64,000 nt of DNA from Trochalopteron elliotii (Eukaryota; Chordata; Aves; Passeriformes; Leiothrichidae), in contig JANPWX010000097.1 of NCBI GenBank assembly GCA_024734555.1, forward strand, positions 5,884,511 to 5,948,510. Reading direction: 5' to 3'. Within the stretch, counting starts at the first letter, position 1. Each line of letters opens with the position of its first letter. Of the stretch, positions 1-12,701 are shown piece after piece. Both the position numbers and the translations under genes were made by a program. The notes beneath the pieces were generated by a model that was given only the letters and a program-made list of their open reading frames with translations, was not told the DNA's origin and made no database searches.

Positions 1-1722
1 ACATTTAATCCTCCGTTAGACAAAATTCATATCACTCTGGTGACAGTACTAATCTTCTAGATCGTAATTCATATTTTTAAATTAATGATATTTCCACCAG
101 TCATCACCTTCAGTTGCCAAGCATAACTCTTTTTGTATTTACTTGATTAATAAACTGAAAGCATTAAGTACCTAAGAGGATTAAAACCAAAAATGGATCG
201 CATGTCAGTTCTTTGCAGAGCTTTCTGTCTATGTTCAAGTAATTCCCTTGTAATAAGTGGTACATAAGATATATTAATAAAACATTTTGTCAGGTGACAG
301 CCCATTTAATAATAGGACTGAACTTCAGAATTGATCACACAAAATAAAAGGAAGAGCTATATACTGCCATTTCTCAAAATAAGGAGATAATGATTAAAGA
401 ATCACTTTGGTCAATTCAATGGACTGTCTCCATTTCCAATTTTTGGGAAATACTGTTAGTGAGTTTGGGAAATATTCAGATCAGATCAAACACAGTCATA
501 ATCAATACTGCCTTGAACATACTGCCCCTTTGAGAGTAAATATTATTTACTACATTAACCATTACTCTTAAGCTCAAACAGCAAAGAGCAAGAGCCCATG
601 AGGACCTCTTGGATTCAGAAATCAGTGCCTCTGATTTCCCTGTATTGTTTTACCAAAAAACTGACAAATGCAGAAGAAAATAACCACATTCAGCAACATT
701 AACACCATCCTCAAACACCAATGTGAACAAAAGTACTAAAACTAACACAGAAAAGATAGCTTAACAATCCATCCAAAAAAAGTCAACTCTATTCCTCTGA
801 CTACATATGCTTTGTTTTGAGCAATTGTTACAGGCACAAGGAAAGACAGAGGAATTCTGGCAGATGCCACTGACTTTAGATGCAATCACTACATTCAAAA
901 CTAAGTTAGTAATAAAAAATTAACTATAGCACCATCATAATCAGCTGGTTCAATCATGGGATTGGACTTCAACAGACAGATACTGACTTTCACCTGGGAA
1001 GTAAAATCTTCACTTTAAATGAACATTTTTTTAAAAACCATCACAAGCGTGTCCTCCACAAAATATTCAGAAACCATAAATTTAACAACTAGCTTTGAAT
1101 GAAGCAGATTCACTTTTACTGAACCTAATAAACCTCACCATTTTCGCTCAAAATTTAAGCCATTCCAATATTTTACTGCTATGCAGTTAATTCATTAGTC
1201 TAAATCACAATTTCAGTTCTATGAATACAGAAGTAATCTACATGAGTAAGAATACAGCAAGCATATAATAAAATGGTACTCTAAAAAATAACCATAAATT
1301 TTAGATGCAGAGACTTAAGACCCAACATGCTTTTGTCTCCTTACCCACAGACAATACTAATAAAGTTAGATGTATTTTCATTTGCATTCAACATTTGTAC
1401 ACATTAAGGTGCAAATACAAGTTGTGAAAATCCCTTCTTACTGATATTAAAACTTAATAATCTTTCACTCAGCCATTGAAAGACAATTTCCATAGACCAA
1501 TATTTACTTCCTTCAGTTAAAATGTATTTTTAAGAAGAATTTGCTTGGAAAATCAAACTTCATTTTGTCAGTGAAAATAGACAAGTTTCTCTAAAACCAA
1601 AAAACGGAATGGTTTGCATTACAGATCCATGTTAATTAGCACTGTCTGCAAAACATTTAATTATTTTTTTCTTCTATTTATGTAAAGAGCAGTCTTTAAA
1701 AAGAAGGCCATGTGCTACGTAC
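1..1722 (-). other. SIPA1L2 intron downstream of coding exon 3 (partial)
   Basis: AT-rich intronic sequence following the GTACGT donor. I see no repeat family, exon or RNA gene. The matching acceptor lies outside the window. Confidence 0.8.
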
Positions 1723-1911
1723 CCCTTGTTCATCCAGTTTAAGCAGCTGCTCAGGTACTTTGGGTGAGTTGGAAGCCTGTCTCAGGCACTGGATGCTCAG
1801 CTCTGGTATTACATACTCCAGCACCTCTTTGAGAGGCAGACCTCTTGCTGTGCCATGACGAGCAGTGGATGGTATAGCATCTTCTAAAATTGCTCCTCTA
1901 AGTGTAGTAAG
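1723..1911 (-). CDS. SIPA1L2: SIPA1L2 third coding exon (codons 534-596)
   Basis: This 189-nt exon gives exactly 63 codons, starting [20 protein letters not shown] and ending QLLKLDEQG. It matches the well-conserved stretch of SIPA1L2 just before the RapGAP catalytic domain. The acceptor is tttactgcag|CTTACT and the donor is CAAGGG|GTACGT. Both junctions are phase 0, consistent with the preceding exon ending in a complete Glu codon. Open reading continues past both splice sites by chance; those extra residues are not part of the protein. The next exons (RapGAP, PDZ, C-terminal coiled coil) lie beyond position 1. The window therefore carries 596 residues, roughly a third of a protein I recall as about 1,700 residues long. 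Confidence 0.95.
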
Positions 1912-3253
1912 CTGCAGTAAAGGTAAAACACACAAAACATTTTTAGCTCTAATACTCTAAACCCTAGAGATAAAAACTTCAGGTTTTAGCAAAAGCTTGG
2001 GAAAAAATGGAAAGAAAAACATCATAATTTTAGGGTTTTTTTTTTAACCAGTAAAAAAATTACTAAGTAACTTTTAAAGAGTAGATAAGCTTTCACTGTC
2101 TAAGTGACAAATACAGTTTTTGCTTAAAGAAATTCATGAAACATGTTAACAATTTATTACAATTACTAAGAATATTCCTTTTCTGGGGGAGGGGAAAGCA
2201 TTAAAGACAGCAGTAAACTAAAAATAGTTAATTTTGCCATACCACCCTAACAAACACAGTAGTCAAATGTGAGACTGGACAAATGAGATAAGCTATAGCC
2301 AATCACAACTTTACTGAACCCATTCACCTATTATTTAATCCATGCTGCTTTATCTTCATTGGATTTGACAAAAAGAGAATAATTTCTTAGAACTGGGTCA
2401 CCTGGATCACTTCTCCACACATACATACATGGACACCCCTTTTTTGTCTATAAGAAAAACTTAGACTGAAAACAAAAATTATATCTGTATCTGTTTTTGA
2501 ATCTGTCTGCAAAAGCACAAGAGCCCAGTGATATCAGGAGGTCTAGGAAAAGCTTCTCTATATCCTAAGGATTCCGAAAATTTAGAATCGTTTGCTGCAA
2601 TAATAACATTGTGTGTTTTCATACAAATCTAAGGTAGTTGCTGTGTTAAAGAAATTATTTAGCAAGAGATATTGCTTGAAACAGAAGTTATGAGACTTCA
2701 CACACAACAACTACAAGTAAATTCTTCTTTCAAGTAAGATCATTATTTCATGAATATATTAATACTCCTTCTGCAAATCATCCATGTATAAGCACATAGA
2801 AATATGTAACAAAAAAGCTTCTAATAAAGTATTTTGAAACTAAATGAAAAAAATACAAAAATGTCATTATAGTAGTTTTCATATTTTACAGCTCCCTTTA
2901 TTCCTGTATTTCTTAATTTTTCATTTCTGTCATGAAAATCGTAACATCAAGCAGCCTGATCCACCCTTATTTGTAACTGTGTTAACATCTGTTCTCTTGC
3001 TTGCACCTTTCAGTTCTCTTCAGCCAACTTACCTCCTTTTGGGTGGTCACCCAAAAAGACAAAAATTTTATGCAGTACAGAAAAGGAAAACTTTGTTCAG
3101 GAGCAACTACATTTACCAATGGTACAGGAAGCATCCTTTCCCATTAAGAGATTTACTTTCAAAGTTAACAGTGTACCCCCAGACAAACAACTAGTATCCT
3201 AAGCTGTAAGTCAACTTTTCCACTGCTTTGCAGAATTATGGAATGAACATTAC
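1912..3253 (-). other. SIPA1L2 intron between coding exons 2 and 3
   Basis: A 1,342-nt phase 0 intron, GTAATG...tactgcag on the minus strand. It is AT-rich without recognisable repeats. A plus-strand open frame of 116 codons (2844-3194) has no recognisable family, no splice support and low-complexity composition, and I treat it as chance. Confidence 0.85.
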
Positions 3254-3387
3254 CTCACTTGTCCTGAAAACTATACGATAGTTGAACTGAGATCCTTCTT
3301 TCTCCTTAGCATCTTCAACCTTTTCCCTCCGGATGCTGACTGCTACAGGTCCAAGATTTTCATCTATTCCAAAGTAGTTCTGATGTT
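3254..3387 (-). CDS. SIPA1L2: SIPA1L2 second coding exon (codons 489-533)
   Basis: This 134-nt exon completes codon 489 (G from the previous exon plus AA gives Glu) and reads [20 protein letters not shown] followed by [20 protein letters not shown] and FRTSE, the conserved segment that precedes the RapGAP domain in SIPA1-like proteins. The acceptor lies at 3388-3389 on the minus strand, after a pyrimidine-rich stretch (ctcttatctcttcattcatt). The donor is AGTGAG|GTAATG. One base plus 134 makes exactly 45 codons, so the next junction is phase 0. It lies about 6 kb downstream of the first coding exon, across an intron that contains a CR1 element. There is no frameshift or internal stop. Confidence 0.95.
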
Positions 3388-3849
3388 CTTTTGCACAGGA
3401 ATGAATGAAGAGATAAGAGTAAACTATGAATCTCCTAGAAAATTTTCATCAAATCTCAAAAAAAAAATTTCTGCAGCAAGAAAAAAAATACTATTTTTAA
3501 TTGAACTATGAGGTCTGTGAATACACCAGCTGGGGATCTTCTGAACTGTACAATAAGTACATAAATCATAAATGCTAACTTTGATGAGCAAAATGGTAAC
3601 TCATATCACATAAATTACTGCAACTGCTGCTACTCTGATTTTTTTTTTTTACTTTTTTAATACAAAATTAATCTTTTTGCTTTCATAGGAAACTAGTTTG
3701 GAGAAACTGTATCTACATATAATCTTAAATAATTGCTAAGAGTTTTCAAACAAATTCTTATTTACAACTTTACATTCAAAGCAGCAACTCAGTCTCAACA
3801 AGGGAAAACTGTCTAATAACTTTTCAGTGTTTCATGAATAGTCAAATTC

Positions 3850-5507
3850 CTCCTTGAGGCAACTGGTCCAGTCTGGGAGAGTAAAGAACTATCAGATCAA
3901 GAGAAAGATCACATTAGAGACCATTTAAGGAGACCAGACACACTCAAATGAATGTGACCAAACAGGACCTGTGTTGAGGCTCTTCCTTACCACCTTTGAA
4001 AGGTCACAGTGAGTAGTTACAGTCACCTTTAAAAAAGGGCAGAGGATCTGGGAAGCCATAGAACAGTCACAATAAATCTCAGTTCCCAGGGAGATTAAGG
4101 AACAAATTCTCATGGAAGACATTTCCAGGCACATGAAAGACAAAAAGATACTTGGAAACAGCCTGCATAGATTTAAAAAATGCAAATCATGCATGACCAA
4201 TCCAGTTGTTTTCTGCAGTGATGTGACTGGCTTTAAGGATGAGGAGAATGTCACCCACTTTTACTTCACCAATGCTTTTCACACAGTCTCCCATAGTATA
4301 TCTGTGTAGCTAAACTGAAAAGATATGGTTTGGACATTCAAATTACAAGGTGGATGGAAACCAGCTGAACAGTTGACCTTGAAGGACGGTGATCAGTAAT
4401 ACAAATTACAGTTAGTGGCCAGCTACTAAAATGTTCATCAGAATTTGATAGTGCAGGTGTTATTGTTTAATAGGGTTTTACATTATCTAAATGATGCATC
4501 CTCAACAAGTTGCTGTCCATGACCAAGCTCTAAAAGAATACTTCATGTATTGGAGGTTAGGACTGCAGATGGGTGCAACAGATGAAGGGAAGTAACTGGC
4601 AGACTTTTAAGAAATCAGGAATATGTGCCCAGGGCAGACATGGAAATGCATAATCCTTTCAGTTTTAACAAAAGCAGACAAGGGCAAAGCCACACAAGTA
4701 GAGTCCTACAGCTGTTTCACCTCCCACTCTCCTCTTCCCCTGGAGGCAGCTACTGCTGAGCTGAGCTGCATGTGAAGCAACTCCTAAACCACTTGAAGAT
4801 TTCAACCTGACACTTTAAAACAAACTCTCATTTTGACAATCCAAGAAAATTGATGGAAAGAGCCAAGACAGACACAGATCTGCACGTAGAACAGAGCAAG
4901 GCCATACAACAAGCTGGAAACCCACTGCCTCAGGAGCTTCTCTGTGGAAAAGTATTGGAGACCCTGTGAGCACAGGCTGCCCAGCAGAGATGGAGGGCAA
5001 CCGTGCTCCAGGAAAGGGCATTGCAGCAGCTCAGGAGAACATCCTGCCTTTCTGTTTGCCACTTTTGAGGCCACATGAGAAGCAGTGCCAGCATGAGAAG
5101 CAGCAGACAACTATGAAGACAATTAGAGGGCTGGAGAATATAACAGATGAGGAATGGCTAAAAGAAATGGGCTTGGAGAAGAGCAGATCAACAGTGGAAA
5201 TAACTGCTGGATCCAACGAGCTGATGGGAGGTTGTAGAGAAAGGAGAAACAGACTCTTCTCAAAGGTACAAAGTGAAAGAACAAGATGCAACCATCACAA
5301 CATGCAGCCTCTGAGTGAGGGGAATCCAACACAAACAGGCTTCCAAGACAGATTGTGAAATCTCCATCCTTAGATACTGTAAAAAAGCTAAAGGGACACA
5401 GGTATTGAGCAACCTATTCAGAACTTATATTTAAGGGAACTTTAAAGAGTGAATTAGACTGGATGGCCTGCAGAAATGTCTTCCAATCCAATTTATGCTA
5501 TAATCCC
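3850..5507 (+). mobile_element. CR1 LINE fragment with degraded reverse transcriptase, plus strand
   Basis: The translated DNA near 4110-4300 contains EDISRHMKDKK, KSCMTNPV and FTNAFHTVSH, recognisable as the CR1 reverse-transcriptase region. The same reading weakens into stops downstream. The far end (about 5450-5507) matches the CR1 3' terminus, with gactggatggcctgcagaaa then a ttccaatcca-like tail. The copy is 5' truncated and broken by frameshifts and stops, so it is an old, inactive insertion. It lies antisense to SIPA1L2 in its intron. The boundaries are approximate. The stretch 4640-5000 is the least certain part and may include another insertion. Confidence 0.85.
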
Positions 5508-6059
5508 ATATTTCAAACAACAATTAATTGAATAATTTCTCCTTAAAGATTGTCTGGATTTAAAAAAAAAACATTTTGCTAGCATTTCTGAGCCAGTTTG
5601 GTACTTTTTTTAAAGTAATGTATTTATAGAAATGTGTAAAGAAGTCTTTTGCAAAATGTCTTTCACTAAGAAGTTATCCATACTTTCAAAATTAATACAA
5701 AAGAATGAAGTCACCTCTACATAAAAGACAGTCTTATTTCTCAAATCAAGTTTAAATTAGTTTTCCAGTAGTCTTTAAAAAAAAAAATCTATCTATGAAG
5801 TATGTAGGTGGTTCTAATCCATCTCCCAGTGGAAGGAAAACGAGCACCAGCACATTACAATTTTTTTTCGAAGGAACACCTCAAATAAAAGAGGCACATG
5901 CATTAAATTATCTGCTCATGCTCTCCAACTACATTCCTTTCCCAGTCTGAGAATTCTACCTGCATGGGTAAATAATGTACCTTATGGACTTCCCGGTGTT
6001 AAATTTAAACTTTTGAGTCTAAATGGGCAATTTTATCAAATGGAACAGGATTTCACAGA

Positions 6060-6092
6060 GAAGAGAGAGAGAGGGAGAGAAAGAGAGAAAAG
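6060..6092 (+). repeat. GA-rich simple repeat
   Basis: Imperfect (GA)n/(GGA)n run of about 33 bp in the intron between coding exons 1 and 2. Confidence 0.85.
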
Positions 6093-9000
6093 TTCAGAGG
6101 TCCAACACTTCCAATAATATAAAACATCCCCACAGCTGCATAATTCAGTCTCTGACATATGGTAAACTCCTCAGAAGTTTAGACCTTTCCATTTTGATGT
6201 AAATCTAGAAAAGGGTATTACACAGTTACGAGATTTCTTGGATGCAATATTACTGAGCAGAAAAATGCAAGTGTGTGCAGATACCTACTAACTTCTTGTA
6301 CAACATGAAAGACAAAAACCCAAACACACTATATGCATCTAAAATGAAATAGATAAACCACTTTCAGCAAAGTAATGAAGCTGAAGTAAAGTGAATAGCA
6401 CAGCTACTGATATTCTGGGATTTGAGGAAAGTATTTTTAATTCAAGGCATCTTCTTTTTTTTAATTTCAAAAAGCACAAACCCATTCAGCTCATTTAAAT
6501 GTGTTTATGTTGGTTTAAAAGAACCAGCTGGGGAGAAAAGAAGAAAATAAGTTCTATTTTCCACCTGAGATCTAAAGAGATGCTAAAATATTTTTAATTT
6601 TTTACTTTCTCATTTTGAGGAATAGTTGTCAATTTTTCTTCTAACACAAAAGTCTTAATTGTAAAAAACGGAATTAATATCAATAGCTTGCTAAGACAGT
6701 ACATTTCTTTTAGGACATTTTTTCAATCCCATGTCAGCAGACAGAGACAGTAACATTAAATGGTTGCAAGCATCCCTCAGATAAAAAGCATGGTAATAAT
6801 AAACAAGTCTAGAGGAATTCTCAGGATAATTGCACAAGGGGAAATGGACAAATCAATGATAATCAAAAAAATGAGATAAAATAATATATTCTAGCTTTTA
6901 CAATTCTCAAAACTGAGAAGATATATTCAATAAACATAACATATTTTATATCAGTTGCATTAGATTTGATTTTAACAATAGTTACAAAGCTTAAAAATAT
7001 GCAGTATAAAACTACAACTCATTTCAGAAAACACTGAATCCCAAATCTCGTATTTCTTGAAAGGGAGTGGAATAATTAGTGCTACACATGCCAGGGTGTT
7101 TCTTCCATGCATCTTAAAACAGAAATAAAATTGGTATGCTGACAAGTGCCAATTATAAAACTGTGAACAAAATCAAATGTTCAGAAAGCTATTTCTTTTT
7201 CATATATATTTTCTTAAAGGCAACAGAAGTCAGTGATAGTATGTATAAGTAACTATTGTTTGCTAAATTTTTATTTCATCCTTCCACAAAGATTTTGGTA
7301 AAATTAAACTCCACAACTAAACCTAAAAATCAGCTAGGAGAGCTCACTGTCATGGAAGAGCATCACATAGAGCCAGTATGAACATAAATGTCAAATTTTT
7401 TTTCAATAATGGAAGTTCAGGTCAGCAGCAAGACATCTTGGTGCACAATGCAAAATGTCTGGATTATTTTCTCTATCCACAGTAAGTTTTGCTTAGGTGA
7501 GAACTGTATTCAATTGGAATTAGTGTGGCGATTCCTTACATGTTTGATTCCTTAAGATAGTAGATATTAAAAATTAAGATTTCAGTTTCATCAGCTTGTT
7601 TGCCCTGACTTGCTGCATCATAAAAGCCATTCAATACAGATTTCTCTCATATAGCTTCTGTTACAGCTCTATAAAAAGATAATGCACAACAGGCCATGGA
7701 TTACATGCCATTGTAAAGGTGAGAAAGTAACAATTTATTGCTGGATATTAAATGAATCACACCATATTTACTTTTGAAGAACTCTACCTAGAAAACAGTT
7801 AATAACAATTCAAGTTCCCTAGTGTTATATTAAGTGGGATAAAACTCAGAGAAACTCTGATACTATTTCAGAACAGAAGTTAATAAAAAATAATTACAGT
7901 CACATCAATTTTCCAGAAAGGTCATTAGGTTTGTTTATAATATAGTATTTAAAGTGGCTTTGAGTATGCACCTGCATTTTCTTTTTAAAAGTTCTCTGAC
8001 AAGATTTTTCTTCACACAAGTGTTCCGCACTTCAGCACTTGTAACTCATCCAAGATAAAAGCACTTCACAAACAAGTCCTCTTTCATCTGGCTTAATTCT
8101 TGTCTGCCCCTTCCTCCTGCCCGTCCTGCCACTACCTTTGTCTACTGACAGTCTTCCCTTCATTTCTGTGAATGCCTATCTTTTCTTCTCTCTGCCCCTC
8201 AAAAAACGTGCCACCCTTTTGTTAAAAGTTTCCCTTCTTTCTCCTGTACTCTGACTCCCTCAACACCTTCTATACGATTTACAACCTGTCTAGCTTGAAA
8301 TCCATTTTGAACCTGTGAATTTATTGCCCATCTTAGCTGTGGGTCTTTTTCTTCCTCTTCCATCGCAGATCCAGATTCTTCTCTTCCTTGCCTTTTAAAT
8401 AGTTTTCAGACAGCTACTATGTTCTCAGTGTCTATTGTATTGTGACCAGCACTGTACTGGATCCTCTTCTGAGTCCCTTTTAAAGGGTTACAGGAAGAAG
8501 GAGAAACAGTACTGTGCTTATTTCCTGATGTTCGAACATAGTTAGAAAGCAGAGGAAGTATGATTTCAAGAAGAACAAGAAGAATTGGGCTGTAACAGTT
8601 TTTTTAAAAACAGAAGGAGACTTTTTCTACTCTTTTAATAAAAACATGAAGATCTAGCTGTAATTCAGAATACAGATAGGACAGAGACAGGTATTTGGGG
8701 GTTGTCCCACAAAATCAGGGATTTCATCCACATTGCACAAGCCAGTGCTGAATGCAGACTATCAAAGTTGATCACAAAATGGAACAGTTTATCTGAATAA
8801 AGACTAAAGCCAAGATAATTACTCTGCTGACAAGAGTATCCTGGCATGTTTGCAGACTGAACACATCCTAAAAGAAAGGGGTATAAGGGTAGGAGAAAGG
8901 CTTAAGACATCTTTCTTTAAGCTGAAAAACTAAGTAACATCAGAACCTCTCTATTTAAGGAATATTCACATGTGCAGACAATGTGAAAGGGCTCAAGACA

Positions 9001-9427
9001 CACTTGAAGACAGTTGAAGAGAGTTAGAAGCCCCAGTAATACAGCTTTCTCTTTTGTGGTCATCTTTTAGGAAAGAATTATTTCCACTCTGAGTATCAGT
9101 ATTTCCAATGCACCTGTTAAGATACAAATGACACCTTTTCCTCCTGCTGATCAAGAAAATTTGGGTTGGAGAAGTTACCCTACGTGCTATTTTATATGAC
9201 CTTTCATTAAATCACTTAACGAACTCACACAGGTATTGCATAACCATACAGAACCCACTGCTTTGCCCTGAGAGAGCAAAAATAACAGGTTTAATTTCAA
9301 GAAAGAGTATCAGGATTCTCTGGAATATCTAGGTATCTCCATAGAGAAGAAAGAAAACAAAAAATAATCTTTACTAAACAACTTAAATTGAATGCATGGA
9401 TAAGTCAGTTTCATGAGAAAAATTTAC

Positions 9428-10892
9428 CTTTTCCATAGAAGAACTTGCGGTAATAATATGCTCCAAGATCAATGTGTTCTATGATGTAACGCTTCACTTT
9501 CTCTCTGTGAATGGACTGGTTTTCTCTTGGTACTTCCAGTACTGAAACACCAGCATTTGTGCAATGGGAACTCAGAGAGGACTCAAAAGAACAACTTTCA
9601 CCTGAAGAAAAAGATGCTGAATTTGCCCTAGAAAGTGCAATCCGTCTATCTCCTTCCCCACCAGTTTCATTTCTGAAGTAAGGGCAACTCAATACTAAAT
9701 CATTGCTTTTCCCATCACCCTCATCAGCATCTAAATTCTCTTTTGAATTGAGGTCCTCTTTGCTTCCCAAAGGAGATTCACAGTTTCCAGTCTGGCCTGC
9801 TGGCATCTGAGTTTGTGATGCAGCTGAAGCCCCAGTGGTGATATTTTTTCTTTTTCCTACATTTACTCTGGTAGCCATTGCTTCATTTATGTTAAACAAA
9901 ACGCTCTGAACATCATAATGTGCAAAACACTTCTGACAGTTCCAAGAACGAACATTTCTGTCAAGTCTATCATCCAGGTCTGTTGAAAACTTAAAAGTTT
10001 CATGCTCACTTTTAACTGTTCGCAATTTTCTGAACAGAGATGTTTCTACTGCTTCTGATTTAAGTCTCCTCTTGAAAGATTTCTCCCTGTCTCGACCAAT
10101 AAGTAGAGCACTATCCATATAATCCAACCCAGAAATCCTGACAAATTCTCCCCTGGAAATCTGTGCAGCAGCATGCAGACTTGGAGAAACCGTTGGATCA
10201 CAGTGGAAAAACTCAGAAAGTCCAAAAGGAGCAAGGGTTTTATGGTCAAAATTTTCCACTCTGTATCCTCTCAGCATTGCAAAAAAATTTTCACCAGACA
10301 AGCCTTGTCTATCAATTGAGGAAGTACTGCCATATTCTCTGTGAAGGGCTGCTCCAGTATTTGGATTAACAGCATTTTGGTCTAACACATCTTCAGCATC
10401 AATATCACTTATAGTCACATCACTGTTACTTCTTTGCCTTATGGGATGAAGTCCCCTTTGAGGTGAATGAACAAAAAGATCTCCAATTGAATATTTTCCC
10501 TCTGTAAATTCCAGTTCTAGCTCTTCTTGCTGTTCATCACTTTGGTCATTTTGTCCATTTGGAAGTACTGAGCCAACACCTTCATAACTGGCTGGAGGTC
10601 TGTTTTCCCAAGCAGCTTTACTCAGGTCCTTAGAGCAATCCTTTTTAGGAGGCCATTCAGATACCCTTGCTCGAACACCCATTTTAGGCACGGCTGGTGT
10701 ACCATTTGTTTGATTATTTTCAGCTTTGCTAGAGGCATTTGAAGAAACAGGAGGACCCATGCTACCGTTCAAGGCTTTAAGTTTTCTAGCGAAATAATCA
10801 TCCGATTGCATGCTTCTTGAAGACTCCCTGAACTTGGAGGAAGTTCTGCTAACCTTGTGCTTATCTTCTTGCAAAGACCTTTGATCACTCAT
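9428..10892 (-). CDS. SIPA1L2: SIPA1L2 first coding exon (codons 1-488)
   Basis: This exon encodes the N-terminal 488 residues plus one base of codon 489 of SIPA1L2, a RapGAP- and PDZ-containing scaffold of the SPAR family that acts on Rap GTPases at synapses and junctions. I identified it by recalled similarity to vertebrate SIPA1L2: the MSD-type start, MGVRARVSEWPPKKDCSK (about 71-88), IRQRSNSDVTISDIDAED (151-168), HREYGSTSSIDRQG (184-197), WNCQKCFAHYDVQS with a CxxC pair at C319/C322, and HIDLGAYYYRKFFYGK at the end. Paralogue SIPA1L1 differs strongly before residue 70, so L2 fits best. The ATG at 10892-10890 is supported by an in-frame TGA three codons upstream and a G at -3. The exon ends at GGAAAAG|GTAAAT, a phase 1 donor. 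No catalytic domain is present yet. The Ser/Arg-rich motifs (RQRSNSD, SRANSASF) look like phosphorylation or 14-3-3 type sites; that is inference. Confidence 0.96.
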
Positions 10893-11134
10893 GTCCAGTC
10901 AGTGGGAGGGGAACCACTACTATTGCATAAATTTACTGTTACATTTGTTATTACATCGTCTTTTATGGGCCAATAAACTGTGATATAAAAATACTGTTTC
11001 AGTCTTCCCACAGGTGCAGGCAGGGACCTCAGTGTACCATTTTTGTACAATTTCTGTCAGGAGAGTAATCTCAAAACATTTCCTTCAGTTCAGATTCATT
11101 CAGTTCAGTATTAATCCAGACAAATTTCTTAAAT
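10893..11134 (-). other. SIPA1L2: 5'UTR part of the SIPA1L2 first coding exon
   Basis: Upstream of the ATG the best acceptor is at 11135-11136: a run of thirteen T (minus strand), then ctccttgtgaacag|ATTTAAG. This gives 242 nt of leader joined directly to the coding exon. The leader has six upstream ATGs, each closed by a stop within at most five codons, two of them ATG-TAA start-stop elements at 10956 and 10944. All three frames are stopped before the main ATG. The acceptor is inferred from sequence only; a transcript could begin within this region or use another acceptor. Confidence 0.6.
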
Positions 11135-12701
11135 CTGTTCACAAGGAGAAAAAAAAAAAAAGTGTTAAAATGTTTATATTCAATATCAGTAAGTTTCTAC
11201 TGTTGCTTGTATATACATAACACCCCATGAAACCGGGTGGACGTAAAGGGACTTGCTTTGCATCATTCTCTATCCTTGGACTCCTTAAAACCCAGCAAAT
11301 GTAACAATTCCAGTTTTTCATGTTATTCCACAGGATGTAGGCAGCTTGAACCTGCATCTCTCATGGGCTCCCCAGTACATGCACAAGCAGAATAGCCACA
11401 GACAATTCTCTCTGCATTCCCTGCAATGCTGACAGCAACTTAGATGCCTACTCTCCATCTAATCACTGGGGTTTGTTTACATAACACCATAGACACTCTT
11501 TTCCAAGCTTTCTTAAAAATGGGTAATGCACACAGGAGTGTTGGGTAATACTAGTAGAAAATGTAAGTTAAATATATTGAGCAGATAGGACCTTTCACAG
11601 AGAGATGTGGTTTTCCCCATTTAAAATAACATTTTAAAGATAAGTAACTGTGCCACTATGATTAATTCAGTGAATTAATGTATTTAGTTTCCTTCTCCTT
11701 CTCTCTTCCCAAAGGGAGGTTTACTCACATTCCTTTCTTTGGAGTGCAAACTATTACTTAGCTGTGTAAAACAGTTACAGTTGTTTCTGCTATATTTTAT
11801 TCCTCTGCTTGGAAACCCAGACGGTTAACTCAATTATGGTGATAAAAAACATATCTGTTTTCTTCTATAAATAAGAAAAGTTAGTAGCTCTGATAAGCCT
11901 CAATTGGATTACAAAATAGGAACTGTTAGGATATGAAAATACTCTTCAATAGTCTTAAGAATGACCATGACTCATGCTGTGAGGATTCCTTTGCAGCAGA
12001 GTCCATCCATTAATCCATTGCATAAAAGCAGATTAAAACAAGAGACAAGACAAAATGCTGTGTACCTCTTCAGAATTTATTCCTTCAACAAAAATGCCAG
12101 CACAACGATGTTTTAAGAAGCTGCAAATAAGGACAAAGACTAAAAAGAAGTCAGGTAAAATTAGCTTGGAATATGAATTCTCCCTTGATTTCAATGAAGA
12201 GATGAGGTAGTAAGAGGAGTTCAGAAGATGAGTGTTTTTTTCTCCTATATTTAATGTGACAAAAACTCCTTGGAGGACAGGGAGGAAGGATGAGATGATG
12301 GCCAAGGGAATAATACAAAATAAAATATGAGACCTTATTTTTTTCTGCTTGTCAGAAATCAACAGAAATTGTGTTTGATACAGCAAACTTTAGAAGACTT
12401 CTGCAGTAACAAGGTAACAAACGCAAGTTAGATTTCAGCACTGTAATAATGGCTATGGTTTCTACCTGACTGGTAGTAGAAATTGCTGACAATTTCAATA
12501 ACAATGTATCTCTGCAGCATACTTTCACTCCATACAAATTCCCTGATGGCCAAACAGGACAATTAAATAGGTTCCTTACAGAAGTCCAAAAGATTATTTA
12601 AACAACTGACAAATTCACAGAAATAGCATTTGAAAAGTGGCAAGTAGGGTTTTTAAACACTGATTTATGAAAACACTACACAAAAAGAAAGTTATTGGTC
12701 A

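Larger units (their letters stand above)
3388..9427 (-). other. SIPA1L2 intron between coding exons 1 and 2
   Basis: A 6,040-nt phase 1 intron, GTAAAT...gcaaaag. It contains one long CR1 fragment (3850-5507), a GA-rich stretch (6060-6092) and a pyrimidine-rich zone on the plus strand (about 8085-8400). Otherwise it is AT-rich with no further gene. Confidence 0.85.

Noticed and set aside
2844..3194. Plus-strand 116-codon open frame ending just before coding exon 2
   Set aside because: It lies in a SIPA1L2 intron on the opposite strand, has no recognisable domain and no regulatory context.
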